64,000 nucleotides of DNA, from the NCBI GenBank assembly GCA_943736015.1, contig OX031057.1, forward strand, positions 59,292,001 through 59,356,000, in the 5' to 3' direction. This document shows, piece after piece, positions 54,001 through 63,000 of this stretch (the stretch's first letter is position 1; each line of letters begins with the position of its first letter). The notes under the pieces were generated by a model. That model ran no database searches. It was not told the DNA's origin and was given only the letters and a program-made list of their open reading frames with translations. Position numbers and translations under genes: made by a program. The stretch is from Tridacna crocea (lineage: Eukaryota; Mollusca; Bivalvia; Cardiida; Cardiidae).

Positions 54001-57000
54001 ATTCGGAAAACCTCGAGTAAGAGCTGATCATTTCCCTGTGCTGTTTTACGATGGAAGATATGCACCTACAAGATACGTTTCTTCGCTAAAAATGTACACC
54101 GAATGACAAATAATTATTTCAATCTACAAAGGAGTCTTCATCTTCGCAAGCCAAGGCTGACGATTCACCACGCTACTCTACCCTTGGCGGATCGAGCTTG
54201 ATTTTTCTTTCCCCCAATACGCTTTTTCATTGGATGCAGACAGCTCTAACTGCAACAAATGAAATCGCCGGTAGCGTGTCATCTTTGATAAAAATAGGAT
54301 AAGGTCGTGACCTTTGGAATAGAAGGTAAACATGGAAACCCACGTGGATGTCTGCTTATAGCTTCATGTTGAATAAATTTATTCGTAAGCGGTTTGTAAA
54401 ACGATATTTCATTGGCTGTCAGAAATATGATGTAAAAGGGGGGGGGTGTAATAACCAGCATCAAATAGAGGGCGCATTGCAGGAAACTCGAAATCGGGCT
54501 CAATCAGCCAAGGTAAGATCCACGTAGTGATCGTAACCTTGGCTCACAAAGATGAGGAGTCCTTAGTATCTCCTCGTATTTAGATATTCGATATTTTATT
54601 GACAACGATTTCAAACCCAAGAGAAAGATCCGAAAGCTATACGAGTTCTTTTTAGCTAGTGTACGCTGATAAAGTTGAACCTTGAAAGTTCATTCTAGGA
54701 CGAACATGCTCATTGTGCTTTTGATTTAAAAGAAAGGTTGGTTCTTCTTAAATATCAAGCTATTCATTTCTGCCTTTACTTTCGTTACAACAGTAATAGG
54801 ACCACACGGGCACATACCGTGTGCACTGCTGGTAAATTTACAACCAAATAATACAAAGATGCGCGGTTTGTTTGTTTTTGTCTCTCAAGAGGGTTATCTT
54901 AGAAAAAAGTATGGAAGAAAAGAGTGCTGTGAATATTTATAAACATCTCAATGCATACAAAAGTAATACCTTTTCAATATACCACTTTATGTCTCGCAAA
55001 TTTTTAGTTCCTTGTGTCACGTAAATACTTTTTTCGCAAGTCAGACAGATTTATCCATTTTTGAACATTCTTCTGCTTAAGTCTTGTGAGACAGCATATA
55101 TTTATCGTCAGTTTACATCCAAATCCTCGTAACTACAGCTTGTTACAAGCTGTAGTTACGAGGTTTTGGAAGTAAACGGACGATTTATTTCTAGGTCAGA
55201 TTAGGTGCCCTTACCGTAGACAATACACGTCATTTTATGATTTTGTGACTTTTCTAGCGCTTGTTTTTACTTTGAGCTGAGTGAGAAATATTGGCGTCGA
55301 GTGAGATACCGAAATTTTCTTAACGAAAAGTAAATAAAAACATCAAAAAAGTCACTATGTACATTGAGGATAGTTTTTTTTTCGACGAAAGATCGAAATT
55401 TATTTCATCTCGTGAACACCATCGGTAAATATTTTCCCGAGTGGCTCTTTTTACAGAAAAAAAAATCTATCGGGTTGTCACACGCATTCCAACTAGGTAA
55501 CTAGAAAATGAAAATCGGTTTTTATTTTCACTGGTCGTATCCGTGGAATATTGAAAAATATTTTCACCGCCATTTCTCGATATCCTAACGGAAAGCATGA
55601 AATAAATCACAATATTTCCTTTATTAGGTCTTCACTTTTCCAACGACAAAATGATGCAAATCATTGACTTTTTATTCGAAAACGGTAAGAAAAATAACAC
55701 AAATAATAGTGTAGTGGCCATAGACTTCGTTTTATGAATTGTGAATGAATATTACAGCGTAGTATTTTATCAAATGAACATGCAAGGGAATACATACACG
55801 CATGAGTTACGTCATTATGATGTCACCATACCATATTTGGAACCGTATTCAACAGTGTATAAGAGTTTTTTTCTGTCCTGTGTGATACTTTATCAGCACG
55901 AGACGTATTAGTGTTTATTAATTGAAAATTTAACAATCAAGACATCCTAAGGGTACGAACGTAGTGAGCGATCGGGTGTTTTAATTGTTAAATTTAATTT
56001 TCAATTAATAAACACTGACATAGTGTTTAACCTTTGACCTGTAGTACAACAGACAGTGAAATCCTTTTGTGGTTAGGCTAATGTCAAAACAGAATGGCTG
56101 ACTTCTAGCATTCAGTACGACAGCCAATAAAATCCCTTTTTACCTTTTGACGAAACAATTTACGTCATGAAATTTCATTTTCCCGCTTGATGCAATATAC
56201 TATGTGTCTCAATTCCTATACAAATCATAAAGTAGGTCTTGCGATGATAAAAGCTGATTTAAATTTAGGCTTGTCGAATTTCGACTTTTTGGAAAAGGAA
56301 TTAGATCAATCGTCCCTAACTCTTAATTGGAATTAATATCTAGGATCTAGTACCGGGAGTTTTTATTATTTTCTAATTAATTCATTGTTACCATGCCATG
56401 TCAATTAATCCTGCGTCCCCAAAATCAATATTGACACTTGTAAACTGTGCCGATTCAAACGAGGCAGCACGATGAGTTGGTTCACTTGAATTCTGCATTG
56501 TTTGTCACTTAGATATACAACTGATACTTAAACCCAATGATACAAAAATGAAATGATCCAGTGATCGAAATGGAACTGTCAAATGTTTCAAATGCGGCGC
56601 TGAAAGGATTGAATAGACACTTGTACATGTAGTACAGCACATGTAGGCCTGACAGGACAGTAGGGCGGAGTTTCCACAATTCACTGGCGCATGCGCTCTT
56701 CGCCTTAAACACTTAATGATTAAGTGGCGAACTCTTAAAAATTAATTGTTCAGGGAGCCAGGTTAAATAAAGAAGATGGACTTATTTTTTTTCAAAATAT
56801 GGCCCATTTGATTGGTCAGCAAATGAGGTTAAACACTAAAATCCTGTTTTGGTGGCGCCATCAGTTAGCCTTGTGGAGAAACAATTAACGCCATGAAATG
56901 TCATTTTCCCCCTTGATGCATTATTGTACTGTCCCATTTCCTATACAAATCATAAAGGCCTCGGACATGATACAAGCTGATCTAAATTTAGGCGTACCGG

Positions 57001-60000
57001 ATTTCGACTCTTTGGATGAGGAATTCGATCAATTCGCCCTCCTCTCAATTAATTGGAATTAATATCTAGGATCCAGTACGGAGAGGTTTTATTATTTTAT
57101 TTTTCATTCATTATTATCATGCCATGTCAATTAACCCTGCGTCACCATTATAATACTGATGTTTATTCATTTTCGTACAATGTTTTGTAAAATATGTAAC
57201 CTTAAATTAAATGTATTACTAGTAGTACGATAAAAATATAGTAAGGATACGCTACGGTCGTTTGATCCGAAGCGAATTTTTGTGCATGTTCAAAAATTGT
57301 CAAGGACCGCTACAGATATACAAGGACTACTACGAATGACTACGGTTATAATACGGAGAGCTACAGACTAGTGCGAGTTGTCACGGACAATGCCGGAACG
57401 AATCCGTAGCTCTTCCGTGGCGGCCTTCCGTGAATGTGTGACCGGCGTATAAACGACCTCAATGAAGTTTTTCACATCTGTCTATCTGACGGTTAAAACT
57501 TCAATCGGAATTGATAAACTACGATAAAAAATTAATGTATGTTTGTCATCTGAAATATGGTTCGAAAGATTTCGATAGAAAATTAAAATCCAAGTTTTCT
57601 TTTGTAAGAGGAGCCTGCCAATTTTCAGAACGGTAAACTGGCGTATTGCCGGGCGATGAATATACCGATCTGCTGCATAACAATCCACTAGATACAGACT
57701 CGATAGGGATATGATGGCTACCATCACCCGTGGTATGCCGAATGAGCCTGACTGCAGACAATTGTCCAGAAACTAGTGCAAGGACAACATAAATAATAGG
57801 TAACGCCGTACGACTCAAAACGCACGTTTGTACAACCGTCAATCAAAAGAGGTGTGGCGAACCGAGCTTTCTGTCATTCTTGTACGGTTCTTTCCACCCA
57901 ACCGTAGCTGTCAGTCAATTAGAAAGTAGGGCAAACTGTAAGTTAGTTATTGATCAATATATTTCATTTGCATGAAACTAAATCGTCGGTCGGCTTCGCC
58001 TCCCTCCGATTTAATTTCATACAAATGAAATATATGATCAATAACTTATACATGCTTTGTTAGATTTTCAAGGAAAAGAGCTGGTAGTATTTTTCAAGTG
58101 CATATTTTGTTATCTTTGATATTGAGTTAGATCTAAAAGGAATGAAGATTTTCTTTCATGGAGGTATGAAAAAAAAAAAAATCTGCTAATCACACTTTGC
58201 GGTTTCATACAGTGTGATTAGGGTTTGTTTTACCTCCATGAAAACAAGAAAATTTCTCATCATTCCTTTATTGAATCTATTTGGCAGGAAAAGGGTTAAA
58301 GAATTCCATATTCTTCAGGACTTACCGTAACACAACCTGACATCGATTTCAACTTCTGCTGGTCCAGGAAAACTGCTATTTTTTATAACAGTAATATCTA
58401 TTTGTTCAATACCGATCGCATCACTGTACTCTACTATTTCGTTGCCAAGATACGTCTGAAAAATCAAAATCATATTCAATCGTATGATAATTGGCAAAGC
58501 CTATAGGGCGAATAATGCTTAATTTTAAAATACAATACGGAACAACGGTTCTGTATTTGAGGCATCTGGCCTATAAAACATATGAGCCATGCTTTGGCAA
58601 AAGGGGCTCAATGTATTTGTTAAAAGTGTCGACTCAGGTCAGCCTGCACAGAGCGCGCAGGCTGACCTGGGCCAAACCTTTTTGCTTTTGGTCATTTTCT
58701 GTATGTCCAAGTGTAGTATATTGATATATCCCAGAGATAGATGTAAAGGTATAACTTCTGTTGGTATAATTGGACACTTACACTGCCATGCTTTAGAGCT
58801 AGCTTTTGTAGCAACGTGGTAGAGCGTTTGCCTTGGCACCGGAAGTCCTTGGTTCAAACCCAGCCAGAGACGGCTAGTTGTGAGAACTGTTACACAAGGA
58901 TATAAAGGTATAACTTGTGTTGGTGTAAGAGGACACTTATACTGCCTTACTATAGAGCTAGCTATTGTAGCAACGTCACGGGTAGAGTGTTCCCATTGAG
59001 ACCCGGATGTCCTGGGTTCCAACCCTGCCAGGGACGGCTATTTGTGAGAACTGTTACACAAGGACCTGTCTACTTCATGATTGAGTCGATTGTTAAACAG
59101 GTGGCAATACCATGGATCTATGATTTGTGATGGCTTGCTTGACATCATGTATCAAGGAGGTGCATTAAACTCCCTTTTCAAAGATCAAGGCTCATATGGA
59201 ACATAAACATGAGAAGACACATTTCGTCGGTTTGCTTCCAAAACCTCGTTATTACAGCTTGTAACAAGCTGTAGTTACGAGGTTTTGGAAGCAAACCGAC
59301 GATTTACAAATTTGGCATAAGCCAGTGGTGCAAAGGCATTTAAAATCAATAACGAATTGAAACCACATGTCGATGATTTAACCCTTGGACTTATACGTAA
59401 ATGAAATGAAAATACAATTTGGTGAAAATACCCAGATGTAGCTGCTAGAGACTTTTTGAAAAGGATATTTCACCGGAATCGGGAGGTACAGATCTGTGAC
59501 TAGACCGTGTATTCTGTGTGGCTGACCCACGATGCACTGTCCAAAAATGATCAAAATCCGTCAAAGGAGTCCAAGTCTTAAAGGCACATTAGCCCCCAAA
59601 TGTAAACAACTCGGAGTCAAATCAAACACAACAGCCACTTGTGAAAATATTGCCGATGGTATTCATTCGATGAAATAAATTTCGATCTTTCACCAAAAAA
59701 AAAAGCAACAAATATTCTATTTATTTCATGCTGTTAAGCCTTTCTAAGACAAGTTTGATCAAAATCCAGTACTGTTTTTTTTTTCCGTTATTCCCCGTGG
59801 CCTACCCCTCCCGCATAGCAACGCATTACAATATTACGTCAAGTGCGAGAAATGTAAGGTATATGACGTCATAGTTCCCATCTGGTTGTTAGGCACGCGC
59901 AATTTACCTAGACAGCAAAAACGGTGGTACCAGTGTAAGATCGAAAAATATTTTCAGGGCTATTCCTCGATATCCTACCGGAAAGCATGAAATAAATATA

Positions 60001-63000
60001 ATTCACTTGCGCCCCTGGATAAAATAAAGTACAACACAGCTTCTAAACCAACAAAATTTAAATATATGATGTCAAAGATATTTACCTTTGGAACGGTTCC
60101 AGATCTTGGTGTCAGCGAGACCATATAATAATCAATCCCTGTACTTATCGGGAGGCTTATCAGGCCGATCTGTGTGTTGTATTCCAGCGTGATTGTCACT
60201 AGGATGCCATGGCCCTGAAAGGTGTACGGAACGTTGTCGGGTCTGAAAATGGAAATGAATACATTTTATTTCATCAGCTTGTGGGGTTACGGCACTCGTT
60301 ATTTTCGCATACCTTTCCCTTTTTTCGGCAAATATTTCCCCATATTAACCACAAGCTGATAAAATAAATTATATATTATATTTCTTCTGATTATTTTGTC
60401 AAGGAATGCTACTTTTAAAACTAGTGACCTCAAGTTAATTAACCAGATTTTCGACAGAAGGAAAATATTCACTGCACATGACGGGGAAATAATTCCCCCA
60501 GCTTAAATGACGTCATTTCCTTACCCATAACATTTCTAAGAATAGACACAGTATGAAATATAATATATCTCTTTTATAAGGCTCCTGAAATTTCTGGGAA
60601 TTTCTTTGTTCGCACAGAAACATAATTATAATTGTAACTTTTACAATTACCAAAGAGAGGAGGGGGTGGGCTTAATGTAGTAATATTTGTTTATGATACA
60701 CACAGAGCTCCAGATAGAGAGAGTGGGTTTGATTTCAAAATTGAAAATATTAATTATTCTCCACTTAAATCCTATGTTGTGGGTACTCATTAGAATCGTC
60801 TCATCGAGACGATTCTAATGAGTACCTACAACATAGAGTTTGGAAAAGAAATAAAAGATTTAGAATATCATCACACCCTCTTATCTGAAGCTCTGTTCGC
60901 TGCACAATAAAATGGTGGAATTTTGGTAAAATGCCGAAATAAATTGCCCTTTCTATATTGTGAGCTTTACTTTATCGAATGAACATTGCATTACATTCCA
61001 GTGATCTTATGTTTTCATAATGGTCCTCCCCTACAAAATGACCCGTAGGCGTAAGGCAGAAAAATGACCCTCCCGTACATAATGATCCGCGGCCGTAATG
61101 CATAGAGATATGGTTCTCCCCTACAAAATGATCCGTGGGCGTAATGCAAAGAAATGACCCTCCCCTACAAAATGACCCGTGGGCGAAATGCAGAGAAATG
61201 GTCCTCCCCTACAAAATGACCCGTGGGCGTAAGGCAGAAAAATTACCCTCCCGTACAAAATGATCCGCGGCCGTAATGCAGAGAAATGGTCCTCCCGTAC
61301 AAGATGACCCGTGGGCGTAATGCAGAGAAATGACCCTCCCCTACAAGATGACCCGTGGGCGAAATGCAGGGAAATGACCCACCCCTATAAAATGACCCGT
61401 GGGCCTAAGGCAGAGAAATGACCCTTCCCTACAAAATGACCCGTGGGCGTAATGCAGAGAAATTGTCCTCCCCTACAAAATGACCCATGGGCGTAATGCG
61501 GCATAGAAATGACCCTCCCCTACAAAATTATCCGCGGCCGTAATGCAGAGAAATGACCCTCCCCTACAAAATGACCCGTGGGCGAAATGCAGGGAAATGA
61601 CCCTCCCCTACAAAATGATCCGCGGCCGTAATGCAAAGAAATGACCCCCCGGACAAAATGACCCGTGGGCGTAAGGCAGAGAAATGGCCCTCCCCTCCAA
61701 ATGACCCGTTGGCATAATGCATAGAAATGACCCTCCCCTACAAAATGACCCGCGAGCATAATGCAGAGAAATGGCCCTCCCCTACAAAATGACCCTCTAG
61801 CGTAATGTAGAAAAATGACCCTCCCCTACAAAATGACCCATGGGCGTACTGCATAGAAATGACCTTTCCCTACAAAATGACCTATAAACGTAATGCAGAG
61901 AAGTGGTCCTCCCCTACAAAATGACCCGTGAACGTGACGCAGAGAAATGGTCCTCCCCTACAAAATGACCCGTGGGCGTAATGCATAGAAATGACACTCC
62001 GCTACAAAATGACCAGTTGGCGTAATGCAGAGAAATTGTACTCCCCTACAAAATGACCCGTGAGCGTAATGCATAGAAATGACACTCCGCTACAAAATGA
62101 CCCGTGGGCGTAATGCAGAGAAATTGTCCTCCCCTACAAAATGACCCGTGGGCGTAATGCATAGAAATGACACTCCGCTACAAAATGACCCGTTGGCGTA
62201 ATGCAGAGAAATTGTACTGCCCTACAAAATGACCCGTGGGCGTAATGCATAGAAATGACACTCCGCTACAAAACGACCAGTGAGCATAATGTAGAAAAAT
62301 GGCCCTACCCTACAAGATGACCTGTGAGCGTAATGTAGAAATAGCCCTCCCCTACAAGATGACTCGTGGCCGTAATGCATAGAAATGACATTCCGCTACA
62401 AAATGATCCATGGGTGTAATGCAGAGAAATCGCCCTCCCCTACAAAATGACCCGTGAGCGTAATGCTGGGAAATGGTCCTTTCGTACAAGATGACCGATG
62501 AGCGTAATGCAGAGAAATGACCCTCCCCTACAAAATGACCCAGGGCGTAATGCAGAGGAATGACCCTACCCCACAAAATGACCCATGGGTCATATTATTA
62601 CATAGAGAAATGACCCATGGATCATCATTCTACGTAGAGAAATAATCCCAGAGGATTATTTATCTATGTAGAATAATAACCCGGGTCATTCCTCCAAGTA
62701 GTGAAATGACCCATGAGTCATTTTGTAGTGGAGGGCCATTTTTCTGCATTTCACCTGAACTACCTTTTTTCCAAATAATGGCCATTTTGTAGCATTTTTG
62801 ACAATTATATAAGAATAAGAAAAAAAGTTAAATAAGGAATGTAATAAATACGATAATCAAGTGGTCGTGGGTGACATTACCAAACGACAAAATCTTAGAC
62901 TGGTTCAAATTGAAAGCACTTGCAGACGACAAAGTAAACATAACTAAAGAATTGCAGTTTGTTTCCAACAGGGTAGAAACATTGTGGGAAAAGGAGAAAA

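Noticed and set aside
58800-58875. tRNA gene
   Set aside because: Box-B-like and box-A-like motifs are present but the cloverleaf is poor, and it is repeated in tandem as part of a SINE.
61520-62576. Frames of 74-79 codons in the second minisatellite
   Set aside because: Same reason as for the first minisatellite.
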